NCBI RefSeq assembly: GCF_006538165.1 | Contig: NZ_BDLU01000032.1 | Coordinates: 1-64,000, forward strand | Reading direction: 5' to 3' | DNA length: 64,000 nt | DNA from: Komagataeibacter diospyri | Lineage (GTDB): Bacteria > Pseudomonadota > Alphaproteobacteria > Acetobacterales > Acetobacteraceae | In this document: positions 17,680 through 23,938 of the stretch, in pieces | Position numbering within the stretch: position 1 is the first letter of the stretch | Layout of the letters: the number at the start of each line of letters is the position of its first letter | Notes under the pieces: generated by a model | What the model was told of the DNA's origin: nothing | What the model saw: only the letters and a program-made list of their open reading frames with translations | Databases searched by the model: none | Translations under genes and position numbers: made by a program

Positions 17680-17801
17680 GGCAGGCACTCCAGAACGATC
17701 AGCCCCAGAAATCCCCACACCACGCAGCACAGCAGCACATGGGCACCGACTTCCTGCGCCGTCGGCAGGTTATGACGGACATGTTCGGGCAGATGGATCA
17801 T
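17676..17801 (-). CDS. 41-residue single-pass membrane protein
   Basis: This short frame was found by translation between two operon genes. It starts MIHLPEHVRHNLPTAQEVG and continues into one hydrophobic helix, AHVLLCCVVWGFLGLIVLE. It is joined to both neighbours by four-base ATGA overlaps (17798-17801 and 17676-17679), which supports expression. Role unknown. Confidence 0.6.
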   Translation of the reverse strand: MIHLPEHVRHNLPTAQEVGAHVLLCCVVWGFLGLIVLECLP

Positions 17802-18112
17802 GCCTGATATCCCCCGCTGTCAGCCGTTTTCTCATCTTTGATGGCCAGAACATACGGCGTCAGATGCTCACTGATGTCGCCCTGCATATCGATACCCATG
17901 TCGAGCAGATCGACCGCTATACGTGCCGCATTTTTCCCTAGCAGCGGGAGCACGTCAGCCCCGCGCAGCTTGGCTATGCTGGATCCATAGCCAGAAGATG
18001 TGCCCAACGGGAAAAGGCATCTGGGTAATCTGGCGACCTCATCGAACGCCCTCACTGCATCCCGATATTGCTGACGCAGTTGCATCACAGTTTCCAAGTT
18101 ACAAAGCCTCAT
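17798..18112 (-). CDS. hypothetical prophage protein
   Basis: The start MRLCNLETVMQLRQQY gives 104 residues; an open frame upstream of it has no coding character. The protein has an N-terminal helix with QYRDAVRAFDEVARL and a second helical part NAARIAVDLLDMGIDMQGDI. No family recognised. Overlaps of four bases couple it to the genes on each side. Confidence 0.6.
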   Translation of the reverse strand: MRLCNLETVMQLRQQYRDAVRAFDEVARLPRCLFPLGTSSGYGSSIAKLRGADVLPLLGKNAARIAVDLLDMGIDMQGDISEHLTPYVLAIKDEKTADSGGYQA

Positions 18113-18405
18113 GTCCGAACCTTCCCGGCCTTTCGTCGCGCGGCGATCATGGTGGCTTCGATCTCGCCACTGGCGTTGTCGATGGGGGCGGCACGCAGCA
18201 GCAGGCTTTCCATGTCCATCCAGCGGGCATCGGCCTGGCTGCTGGCATGGCGGAAGGCCTGCGCGATGCCTTCGGCCTTTGCCTGTTCGGCATCGATCAT
18301 GAATCGGTTGTGCTGGTGCAGCAGGTTCATGGCGACGGACTGGTTGGTCAGGGTCGAGCGCGATGCCAGATCGCGCGGCGCCATGGGGCGGAAAATGTCG
18401 GTCAT
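18109..18405 (-). CDS. hypothetical prophage protein
   Basis: The start MTDIFRPMAPRDLASRS gives 98 residues, mostly predicted helix: NLLHQHNRFMIDAEQAKAEGIAQAFRHA. The C-terminus is basic (AARRKAGKVRT). No family recognised. It is coupled to its neighbours by ATGA overlaps. Confidence 0.6.
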   Translation of the reverse strand: MTDIFRPMAPRDLASRSTLTNQSVAMNLLHQHNRFMIDAEQAKAEGIAQAFRHASSQADARWMDMESLLLRAAPIDNASGEIEATMIAARRKAGKVRT

Positions 18406-18674
18406 GCCGCAGCTTCCTTGTCGTTCGGTACGTGGCTGGCCACGCGGTGGCAGCCGATCTGGTGGGTAATGATGTCCTCGGCATCCATGGCGCGGGTGAG
18501 CAGCACAATGCACTGGCGGATGCGCCAGCGTTCAGCGTGGGTGAGGACAATGCCGGGAGCGGGGTTTGTGCACAGCACCAGGCGCAGCTGGCGTTCGCAT
18601 TCCTGCCGACGCAGGACTGCGGTCTGCAGGTCACGCGCCTCGCTGGGGGCGATCGTGGGGAGCGGGATGGTCAT
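18402..18674 (-). CDS. hypothetical prophage protein
   Basis: The 90-residue protein (MTIPLPTIAPSEARDLQ) carries four scattered cysteines (QECERQLRLVLC, IRQCIVLL, QIGCHRV) and a central helix rich in Arg. No zinc-finger spacing is clear. Family unknown. ATGA overlaps link it to genes on both sides. Confidence 0.6.
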   Translation of the reverse strand: MTIPLPTIAPSEARDLQTAVLRRQECERQLRLVLCTNPAPGIVLTHAERWRIRQCIVLLTRAMDAEDIITHQIGCHRVASHVPNDKEAAA

Positions 18675-19033
18675 TTCCCCTCCCCCATGCCTGCGATCTT
18701 CTCGGCAAGGATCGCGGCCAGCAATGTCTCCCATTTCCTATGGATATCGATGACAGCCCCGGCTTCCATATCCGATGCATGGGAAGGCTGGCCGCTGAGG
18801 GCGATAATCAGATCGAGCGTTTTTTCCCGCCGGGTGCTGCGGAGCACATGGATACGGAACGGCCTTTCATCGCGCAGGGCGGACCGTTCGGCTTCGGCAA
18901 TCAAGGCGCGGGCACGGGTCTCATCCGCTGCGGTAAAGGCAAGGTAGGGTTCGAAGCGGGAGCCATCCAGACGCAGGGTGCGCAGCTCGATGACCTTTTC
19001 CGGCGGCTCGATGCGGCTCAGGTCGCCGTTCAT
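18671..19033 (-). CDS. hypothetical prophage protein, head of leftward operon
   Basis: The 120-residue protein has an alternating strand/helix pattern: KVIELRTLRLDGSRFEPYLAFTAADETRARALIAEAERSAL, then FRIHVLRSTRREKTLDLIIALSG. It may be a small alpha/beta domain. It is the first clear gene of the leftward chain. Its ATG overlaps a TGA that ends a possible 27-codon leader (19030-19113), for which I see no ribosome binding site. Confidence 0.6.
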   Translation of the reverse strand: MNGDLSRIEPPEKVIELRTLRLDGSRFEPYLAFTAADETRARALIAEAERSALRDERPFRIHVLRSTRREKTLDLIIALSGQPSHASDMEAGAVIDIHRKWETLLAAILAEKIAGMGEGK

Positions 19034-19146
19034 GCGCCTGCCTCCAAGGACAAAACGTGGGGGATAGGCAACCGGGGAAGGCTGTTGTCAGCATTCCTCT
19101 CGCCTTCCATCATCGGACTTGTCACAGACTCGATGAAGGAAAAATT

Positions 19147-19389
19147 ATGTCCGAAGATATTCCACCACAGATAGAAATGGCTCTTATTCAATCTGCCACT
19201 ACTATTCTTGCGGAAAAAATTCGCGCCCGAACGAATTACTTCCTCAACTCGGCTGATATACCTGAGAAAGAATTCAAGGATAGACTTGATGCCATATTCA
19301 TGAGGGACAGCGTTGCTGACGAAATGGCTTACTTGATGCAAGGTATGGAAGAAGGATACCGTATGTTTCTGGCACAACGAAAAGAATAA
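19147..19389 (+). CDS. small helical prophage protein on opposite strand
   Basis: The 80-residue protein (MSEDIPPQIEMALIQSATTI) has AAGGA seven bases before its ATG. It is soluble and helical, with TTILAEKIRARTNYFLNS and EEGYRMFLAQRKE. It is more AT-rich than the surrounding genes and points against the flanking leftward genes, which suggests an inserted moron. Function unknown. The reverse-strand frame across the same bases has much weaker coding character. Confidence 0.6.
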   Translation: MSEDIPPQIEMALIQSATTILAEKIRARTNYFLNSADIPEKEFKDRLDAIFMRDSVADEMAYLMQGMEEGYRMFLAQRKE

Positions 19390-19393
19390 CGTC

Positions 19394-19867
19394 CTAGCCA
19401 TTTTGATTATCTTTCCGCTCTGAATTTGCGGAAACTCGACGTGCCCTCGCCTCTTCCACTGTCTCGCCAGGGCGAGGGCGACCTCCTTTACTTTGATCTG
19501 CCTTTAACTGGCTTGCCTCACTGACTTCATCGCCGTTTATGATCCCCTCGGCGACACAGGCGACCAGCAGCCGGTCGCGTGCGGCATCAATCTTCAGGAT
19601 ATCGGCAAGGGTGATGGTCTCCGCACCGATCATGAGCGCATCGAGCAGGTCCAGCAGGTCATAGGCCCGCTGCTGGCGGCAGTTGGAGGCAGCGGACCGG
19701 ATGTCATCGTCAAGGACGCGACCCGCTTCCAACTGTATGCGCAGATTACGTGCGGACGACATCATGCCGATGCCGAAGTCAAGTTTCAGATGAGACGCCG
19801 GTCCTGAGCCTTTCCAAACGAAACGCTTCGGGGTGTCCGACGGGGATAAATTGGAATCGGTAGACAT
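19394..19867 (-). CDS. repressor-region protein with GRPR motif
   Basis: The 157-residue protein lies directly downstream of the cI-like gene on the same strand. A helical centre (AARDRLLVACVAEGIINGDEV) is followed by GGRPRPGETVEEARARR. A very similar motif, GGRPRKGETPEQARARR, occurs in the replication initiator at 24441, hinting at a shared AT-hook-like DNA contact. Its ribosome binding site GGAGG lies inside a perfect terminator-like hairpin right before the ATG, and two repressor operators lie just upstream. Expression is thus likely to be limited in the lysogen. Family unknown. Confidence 0.65.
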   Translation of the reverse strand: MSTDSNLSPSDTPKRFVWKGSGPASHLKLDFGIGMMSSARNLRIQLEAGRVLDDDIRSAASNCRQQRAYDLLDLLDALMIGAETITLADILKIDAARDRLLVACVAEGIINGDEVSEASQLKADQSKGGRPRPGETVEEARARRVSANSERKDNQNG

Positions 19868-19898
19868 AAAAAACCTCCATCGCGGGTGGCGATGGAGG
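19868..19898 (-). terminator. terminator hairpin that also contains a ribosome binding site
   Basis: On the reverse strand CCTCCATCGC (19898-19889 complement) pairs perfectly with GCGATGGAGG around a five-base loop, then six T and the ATG at 19867. The second stem arm contains GGAGG, the only good ribosome binding site of the gene that follows. The structure would end repressor transcripts and also hide the site from ribosomes. Confidence 0.75.
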
Positions 19899-19901
19899 TA
19901 G

Positions 19902-19918
19902 TTAGCTTTAAGCGCTAA
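19902..19918. promoter_or_regulatory. repressor operator 1 (17 bp)
   Basis: TTAGCTTTAAGCGCTAA fits the consensus TTAGC-N7-GCTAA shared with three other sites near the repressor gene. It lies upstream of the gene at 19394-19867. Confidence 0.65.
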
Positions 19919-19935
19919 AATCTGTCCAGATATTT

Positions 19936-19952
19936 TTAGCGTAAAACGCTAA
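19936..19952. promoter_or_regulatory. repressor operator 2 (17 bp)
   Basis: TTAGCGTAAAACGCTAA is the most symmetric copy, with TTAGCG mirrored by CGCTAA around TAAAA. It begins two bases beyond the repressor stop. Confidence 0.7.
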
Positions 19953-19953
19953 T

Positions 19954-20325
19954 TCATTCTGACTGGACGTCCCGCCTCGATAAGTTTTTGCCCATTTCCA
20001 ACCAAGCCTCTACAGCCTCGGGGCTTTTCTCACTAAACACTTCGTATGCGCGCTTCATCCATTCTGGCAAACGTGCATCCCCTGGCGCAAAAAAAAGTCG
20101 GTCTGCTGTTACGCCATAAACCTGCGCCAAAAGCTCAAGATCTTCTACCTTCACGGCGGTCTCACCACTTTCCCATTTTGCGATTGTGGCTTGGTCCATA
20201 CCCGCCAGATCAAGGCGAATTTCTCCTATCCTGTTAGCAACAGCTTGGCGTGATAGCCCCTTACTCTCTCGCCATGCACGCAAGTGAGGCATGCGATAAT
20301 GAACGGTTCGCTTACGTTTACTCAT
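19954..20325 (-). CDS. cI-like XRE-family repressor
   Basis: The 123-residue protein has an XRE helix-turn-helix at about residues 14-70: LRAWRESKGLSRQAVANRIG, QATIAKWESGETAVKVEDLELLAQVYGVTADRLF. There is no C-terminal S24 autocleavage domain, so unlike lambda CI it cannot be cleaved by RecA stimulation; induction must work another way. It is divergent from the cro-like gene across a 93-bp region with two operators. Its ATG overlaps the stop of an eight-codon leader with a perfect ribosome binding site. Confidence 0.85.
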   Translation of the reverse strand: MSKRKRTVHYRMPHLRAWRESKGLSRQAVANRIGEIRLDLAGMDQATIAKWESGETAVKVEDLELLAQVYGVTADRLFFAPGDARLPEWMKRAYEVFSEKSPEAVEAWLEMGKNLSRRDVQSE

Positions 20326-20348
20326 AGCCGCAGGATGTTCTGATTCAC
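20322..20348 (-). CDS. eight-codon leader ORF coupled to the repressor
   Basis: On the reverse strand AGGAGG (20360-20355) stands six bases before a GTG that opens MNQNILRL, whose TGA overlaps the ATG of the repressor (ATGA). The repressor ATG itself has no ribosome binding site in range; AGGAGG is about 30 nt away. Translation of the repressor therefore probably depends on re-initiation after this mini-ORF. Confidence 0.55.
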   Translation of the reverse strand: MNQNILRL

Positions 20349-20369
20349 TGCTTACCTCCTATCGGGCTA

Positions 20370-20386
20370 TTAGCGAAATTCGCTTG
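20370..20386. promoter_or_regulatory. repressor operator 3 (17 bp)
   Basis: TTAGCGAAATTCGCTTG matches the operator consensus in 15 of its symmetric positions; AGCGAAATTCGCT within it is a perfect palindrome. It lies in the cI/cro intergenic region next to a TTGACC candidate -35 box (20384-20389) for the cro direction. Confidence 0.65.
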
Positions 20387-20394
20387 ACCGCAAT

Positions 20395-20411
20395 TTAGCT
20401 TTATGCGCTAA
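20395..20411. promoter_or_regulatory. repressor operator 4 (17 bp)
   Basis: TTAGCTTTATGCGCTAA differs from operator 1 at a single base. It covers the expected -10 region of the cro promoter, so occupation would block rightward early transcription. Confidence 0.7.
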
Positions 20412-20418
20412 ACGAAGC

Positions 20419-20649
20419 ATGATGCTTAAAGATATCCGCAAAGAGCTCGGGTTGACGTTGGAGGAAGCCGCGACACGTTTGGGTGTCCATTTTTCGACTT
20501 GGCATAAGTGGGAAAAAGGGAACGTCCCTCCTCACCGGGCGATCCAGATTGAGGCTGTCTTTGGCATCTCCCGGGCAAGAATACGCCCGGATTTCTTTGA
20601 TCCGACCGCAACTTGTCCCGTGATGCCAGAGCACAGGGGGGCAGCATGA
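20419..20649 (+). CDS. Cro-like helix-turn-helix protein
   Basis: The 76-residue protein has a YdaS/XRE-type helix-turn-helix from residue 2: DIRKELGLTLEEAATRLGVHFSTWHKWEKGNVPPHRAIQIEAVFGISRARIRPDFF. It is divergent from the repressor and begins only eight bases after operator 4, so its mRNA leader must be very short. By position it is the lytic-side regulator. ATG 20422 is an alternative start. Confidence 0.8.
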   Translation: MMLKDIRKELGLTLEEAATRLGVHFSTWHKWEKGNVPPHRAIQIEAVFGISRARIRPDFFDPTATCPVMPEHRGAA

Positions 20650-20679
20650 GCGTGCAAACCCATGTTGCCCACTTTCCGA

Positions 20680-20922
20680 TTACGCCGCACTCATGCGCAG
20701 AATCGCTGATAGCCACGGTATCGGATCGTTCATGCTGCTCTTTTCGGGCAATGCGTCGACCCGGAATTTCATCTTGGTCACGATCTCGCTTGGATAAGCA
20801 GGAAGGCTGGTCGCGTTCGCTTCCCGGATCACGACTACGGCCTTCACCACAAAATACCATTTCTGGTTCTGGTTATCGAACAGGCGTGTGTATTTCAGGG
20901 AATACACTTCACGGATTGCCAT
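20680..20922 (-). CDS. hypothetical protein paired with the WYL-like membrane protein
   Basis: The 80-residue protein has GAGG seven bases before its ATG. The first half is a beta-rich stretch (VYSLKYTRLFDNQNQKWYFVVKAVVVIREANA), the end reads MNDPIPWLSAILRM. It lies 23 bp downstream of the WYL-like gene on the same strand and is convergent with the cro-like gene, so the pair is an insertion pointing against the early operon. The ending faintly resembles that of the WYL-like protein. Family unknown. Confidence 0.6.
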   Translation of the reverse strand: MAIREVYSLKYTRLFDNQNQKWYFVVKAVVVIREANATSLPAYPSEIVTKMKFRVDALPEKSSMNDPIPWLSAILRMSAA

Positions 20923-20945
20923 CTTTTACCTCTGTTTTGGGATGG

Positions 20946-21872
20946 TTAGCGGATACGATGCGACCAGAGCCATTCACCCAGACTGGGAATGGCGTTGCCG
21001 CTGGCGGGATCGGTCGCGGATGTGACCTGTCGGTATTTGATGACCTGCGTTTTCTGGTCAAAGGCGCGTCGGATATTGATATCGACCACCACGGTCACGC
21101 GCTGATTGACGACGTAGGTGAACGATTCAACAGTTCCGACGCACGTTTCCGGTCCGTTCTGATCCTCGTAATCCACCATGACATTACATGGAGAAATCGG
21201 GATCAGGATCGTGTCGCGGGATGGTTCCCGACGGCGACTGTTAGGCAGTTCGATGTCATCACCGGCATATTTGGGCTCACGCGGACACAGCGGGGCTTTT
21301 TCATCGAGATACGCGCGCAAGTCCTGTATTTCCTCCCCTGTTTCGGGATCGTACGCATCAAGGATGCGGTCGGCGCGAAACATGCGCTGCGCGTTCCGCA
21401 GATGGCAGAAGGCTGTCAGATACAGCGGTACGACCGCGCGTGTCGGCGTCCATCCCAACGTGTAGGACAGGACATCTATGTTGCGGTCCGTCGGTGTTCC
21501 GCTGCCGCCCAGATAGCTGATGTGCAGGGGAATGCGGATGCTGTCCCTGCCGTCAGCACCGATTTCGAGATTATCGACAAATCCATCTGTGTACCGCCCC
21601 AGCCGGGCGTGCTGGGGCAGTTGCTGAATACGGACCGCTGCACCCCGGGAATGGTCCTCAGCTACGCCGCTGATCCGGGCGGCTCTGCGTCGACCGAATA
21701 TGCTGATGCACAGGCACACTGGCACGGTAGCGCAAAACGCAACCAGCAGAATCAACGACAAATTATCGCCACTCATCATCTTTCCGATGGTCGCGTGATA
21801 GGCGTCTTCTATCTTTCCCCATATCCATGTGCCGACCAACAGCACGATTATTATGCCAATCAGCGCGGGCAT
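20946..21872 (-). CDS. membrane-anchored WYL-domain-like protein
   Basis: From MPALIGIIIVLLVGTWIW the protein has 308 residues. Two transmembrane helices (about 3-18 and 37-58) are followed by a soluble domain. Residues about 95-175 read IRIPLHISYLGGSG, WTPTRAVVPLYLTAFCHLRN, QRMFRADRILDA: the Arg/Pro strand, YLTAFCHLRN and RMFRADRI spacing fits WYL ligand-sensing domains. WYL domains usually accompany a DNA-binding domain or a defence system; membrane tethering is unusual. A second beta-rich domain ends the protein. It may act in superinfection exclusion or sensing; this is inference. Confidence 0.6.
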   Translation of the reverse strand: MPALIGIIIVLLVGTWIWGKIEDAYHATIGKMMSGDNLSLILLVAFCATVPVCLCISIFGRRRAARISGVAEDHSRGAAVRIQQLPQHARLGRYTDGFVDNLEIGADGRDSIRIPLHISYLGGSGTPTDRNIDVLSYTLGWTPTRAVVPLYLTAFCHLRNAQRMFRADRILDAYDPETGEEIQDLRAYLDEKAPLCPREPKYAGDDIELPNSRRREPSRDTILIPISPCNVMVDYEDQNGPETCVGTVESFTYVVNQRVTVVVDINIRRAFDQKTQVIKYRQVTSATDPASGNAIPSLGEWLWSHRIR

Positions 21873-21911
21873 TGTCCTGCCCGCATAAGCGTGGGTTTTG
21901 GGTGCACGAGT

Positions 21912-21985
21912 TCCTCCATGGCGTGTGTTGCAACAACCATGGTGGACCAAGCGGGTCGGCCGGACAATCGGCCGGCCCGCAAGGG
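21912..21985. repeat. double-hairpin element, copy A
   Basis: The 74-bp element is 62/74 identical to 22795-22868. Hairpin 1 uses CCATGG twice around GTTGCAAC; hairpin 2 pairs GGGTCGGCCG (21953-21962) with CGGCCGGCCC (21969-21978). Read on the reverse strand the element ends in GGAGGA, a ribosome binding site, followed by a GTG opening a possible 15-codon leader that overlaps the ATG of the WYL-like gene. Confidence 0.7.
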
Positions 21986-22156
21986 TGTGTTCCTGCGCAT
22001 GATGACTGAGCACCGGGGGGACGCATGACCGGCATTCCCGACCGCATCGAAATCCTGAAACTGGCGGCATCGCTGCTGCCCAGTGATCCGCAGGCGACCG
22101 TTCGGTCGCGGATTGCGGATGCACTGAGCATTGCGGCCCTTCTGGAAGATGGACTG

Positions 22157-22387
22157 TTAGCTGGGCAGTCGCTTGACGCGCTCAGCAGCACGCTTGTCCC
22201 GCTCCTCAGCAGAAAGCCTTCGGACGGGACGCTTTCGCTGCTCTCTACGCCCGTCGACCGCCTCAGCGATCTCGGACAGCAGGTCGAGCATGGAATCCTT
22301 GTCAGAAGGGACGGTGTGCGCAAAGGCGTCGAACAGGCGGGCGATGAGGCCCTCGCGGGTAAGTTTCCTGTTGGGGTCGGTCGCCAT
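22157..22387 (-). CDS. small basic prophage protein
   Basis: The 76-residue protein has AGGAGAGG about ten bases before its ATG. It starts MATDPNRKLTREGLIARLFDAF and ends with a strongly basic helix, RRLSAEERDKRAAERVKRLPS, suggesting nucleic acid or membrane-surface contact. The plus strand also has an open frame here but with weaker ribosome signals. Family unknown. Confidence 0.6.
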   Translation of the reverse strand: MATDPNRKLTREGLIARLFDAFAHTVPSDKDSMLDLLSEIAEAVDGRREQRKRPVRRLSAEERDKRAAERVKRLPS

Positions 22388-22532
22388 GATGAATCCTCTC
22401 CTGTCTCTGGTGTGGAAGCCGACAGGCTAGAGGATGCGGGGGATGGCGTCATGTCATCCCCCGACATAGCTGCTGGTCCCGATGACTTCGCCGAAATGTC
22501 TGCTCAAAGGACAAACGAAACAGCTTGGCTGG

Positions 22533-22787
22533 TCAGCCCTTTCGAAGGATGGAAACCCAATCTGCTGCGACGCGGCTGGAATGTATTGTGGCGCTCTCGA
22601 GTTGCGGCGAGACCGTCGTGATACGGGGCGGCTGGTTTTCCATGAACCTAACATATTCAAGGGCTTTCTGGCGCATGGGGGCTGGAGCACCTTCAAGCAA
22701 AATTCCAACCAGACCGCGTAGATACCGCACCTCGGTTTCAAGCATCTGCAAATTATTGGCGACACGCTGCGGCGTGAGTTCAGCCAT
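22533..22787 (-). CDS. small helical prophage protein downstream of hairpin copy B
   Basis: From MAELTPQRVANNLQMLE the protein has 84 residues and a long amphipathic helix (NNLQMLETEVRYLRGLVGILLEG). GGAGG lies eight bases before the ATG and is itself the end of the hairpin element copy B, so translation may be controlled by that structure. The frame remains open upstream through the repeat, but that part does not look coding. Family unknown. Confidence 0.6.
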   Translation of the reverse strand: MAELTPQRVANNLQMLETEVRYLRGLVGILLEGAPAPMRQKALEYVRFMENQPPRITTVSPQLESATIHSSRVAADWVSILRKG

Positions 22788-22794
22788 TTCCGAA

Positions 22795-22868
22795 TCCTCC
22801 ATGGATGACGTTGCAACAACCATGGTGGGCCAAGCGGGCCGGTCGAGCAATCGACCGGCCCGTAAGGG
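22795..22868. repeat. double-hairpin element, copy B
   Basis: This copy pairs GGGCCGGTCG (22836-22845) with CGACCGGCCC (22852-22861), a perfect 10-bp stem. Compared with copy A one base pair changed on both sides (C-G to T-A) and one changed from a T-G wobble to C-G, so pairing is preserved despite substitutions. The first hairpin (CCATGG, GTTGCAAC, CCATGG) is also kept. Confidence 0.7.
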
Positions 22869-22975
22869 CGGTCATGCGCCTGCAGGCCAGACCTACGTAC
22901 CGAGTGCTCCCGCTTACGCGGTCGAGCCGGTGCGTGACCCGTTTCCCTCAACTTTTGGAATAGGAAATTGCCCTC

Positions 22976-23596
22976 ATGTCGAAGGGATTTAGCTTCTTGG
23001 GTGCTGTGCAGAACAGGCGCGCACAATGCTTGTCGATGGCCATCCAGCACACTGATGCCAACTGCATCAATGACGATGTGGATTCCGTGATCAAGACCGC
23101 GGCGGCGTTCGAGGATTATATCCTCCATGGCACAAAGCCCGCAGTCGATAACGGGCTGGACGCAGACGATGGTGCATCTCAGCCGGTTATCGGCCTCAAC
23201 GCCGGTCTGGGCACGCTTGATAATGAACCGTTGCTGGTTATGGGGGTGGATAAGGCTGCTGACAAAGCCGATGCAAAGCCGACCGGGACCGCCCAGGACA
23301 AGGCAGCTTACGACATCGAGCGCGAAAAGCGGAATGCCGAAGTCGCGTTGGCTACGGCTGCCCGGTGTGGCCTGAACGTGAAGCGTATCGATGTGAAGAA
23401 CGGTCGGCTGGTCGCTGACTGGAGCGTCCCCTTTCAGATCAGTCCGTTCCAGGCAATCGCCTGTGAAATTGCTTGTGATGCGATTACTCGCGGCCTGCAG
23501 GAAATTTACCGCCATGGGCAGATCTGCAGCATCCGTTATGACCGGAGTGGTTTTCCGTGCGTGTCGTGGTCGCCGACAGTAGGCGCCGCGGCCTGA
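22976..23596 (+). CDS. hypothetical early prophage protein
   Basis: The 206-residue protein opens the main rightward early block. No family is recognised. It is acidic in the middle, with a linker-like stretch DKAADKADAKPTGTAQDK at about residues 93-110, and has a more ordered C-terminal part with QISPFQAIACEIACDAITRGLQEI. Cysteines are scattered. It shares one base with the next gene (TGATG), indicating coupled translation. Confidence 0.6.
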   Translation: MSKGFSFLGAVQNRRAQCLSMAIQHTDANCINDDVDSVIKTAAAFEDYILHGTKPAVDNGLDADDGASQPVIGLNAGLGTLDNEPLLVMGVDKAADKADAKPTGTAQDKAAYDIEREKRNAEVALATAARCGLNVKRIDVKNGRLVADWSVPFQISPFQAIACEIACDAITRGLQEIYRHGQICSIRYDRSGFPCVSWSPTVGAAA

Positions 23597-23802
23597 TGAC
23601 CCGTCGTTCACCCACCGCCATGACCAGCGGCGCAACCTGCCAGTGGATTGAGGGGACCGTGCGCCATGGCGTGCGGCCCGCGTTCTGCGGCAGGCCTGCG
23701 TGCGTGCGACGTGTGTGGTGTGGTGAACATGCGGTGCGTGTGTTCGCGGCCCCAGTGGCTGCGGATCAGGACGCACCTGAACAGAATGAGGTGTCAGCAT
23801 GA
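23596..23802 (+). CDS. GcrA-like zinc-motif small protein
   Basis: The 68-residue protein matches the C-terminal motif of the alphaproteobacterial cell-cycle regulator GcrA: CQWIEG, then FCGRPACVRRVWCGEHAVRVF, with Cys/His spacing suited to zinc binding. It lacks the N-terminal helix-turn-helix that GcrA uses at methylated GANTC promoters. A phage could use it to bind RNA polymerase sigma region or to compete with host GcrA; this is inference. Its ATG overlaps the upstream stop by one base. Confidence 0.6.
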   Translation: MTRRSPTAMTSGATCQWIEGTVRHGVRPAFCGRPACVRRVWCGEHAVRVFAAPVAADQDAPEQNEVSA

Positions 23803-23938
23803 CTGCCGCGTCAGGTCTGTTGTGGTGCGTGTCCCTTCCGTCACCCGCGATGGCTGGGACACGCGCCGTTTCCCGTAAACTCCTTTCCTTCCGATTCCTG
23901 ATCTCATCTGCATCTGATCGAGATCATGGAGGATTCTG

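Noticed and set aside
19030..19113. 27-codon leader before the leftward operon
   Set aside because: The TGA/ATG overlap is suggestive, but no ribosome site or start preference supports it.
20613..22028. 471-codon open frame on the plus strand
   Set aside because: It lies opposite two reverse-strand genes with clear membrane helices and ribosome sites. Its own translation is low-quality, rich in His, Arg and Ser, and lacks domain pattern.
21918..22028. 36-codon plus-strand frame across hairpin copy A
   Set aside because: It could be a coding reading of the repeat, but no ribosome site precedes it. It is discussed in the repeat finding instead.
22025..22621. 199-codon plus-strand frame
   Set aside because: The first 45 codons look protein-like and it begins with an ATGA overlap, but the rest is the complement of two reverse-strand genes with better ribosome sites. 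I could not decide fully and left it out.
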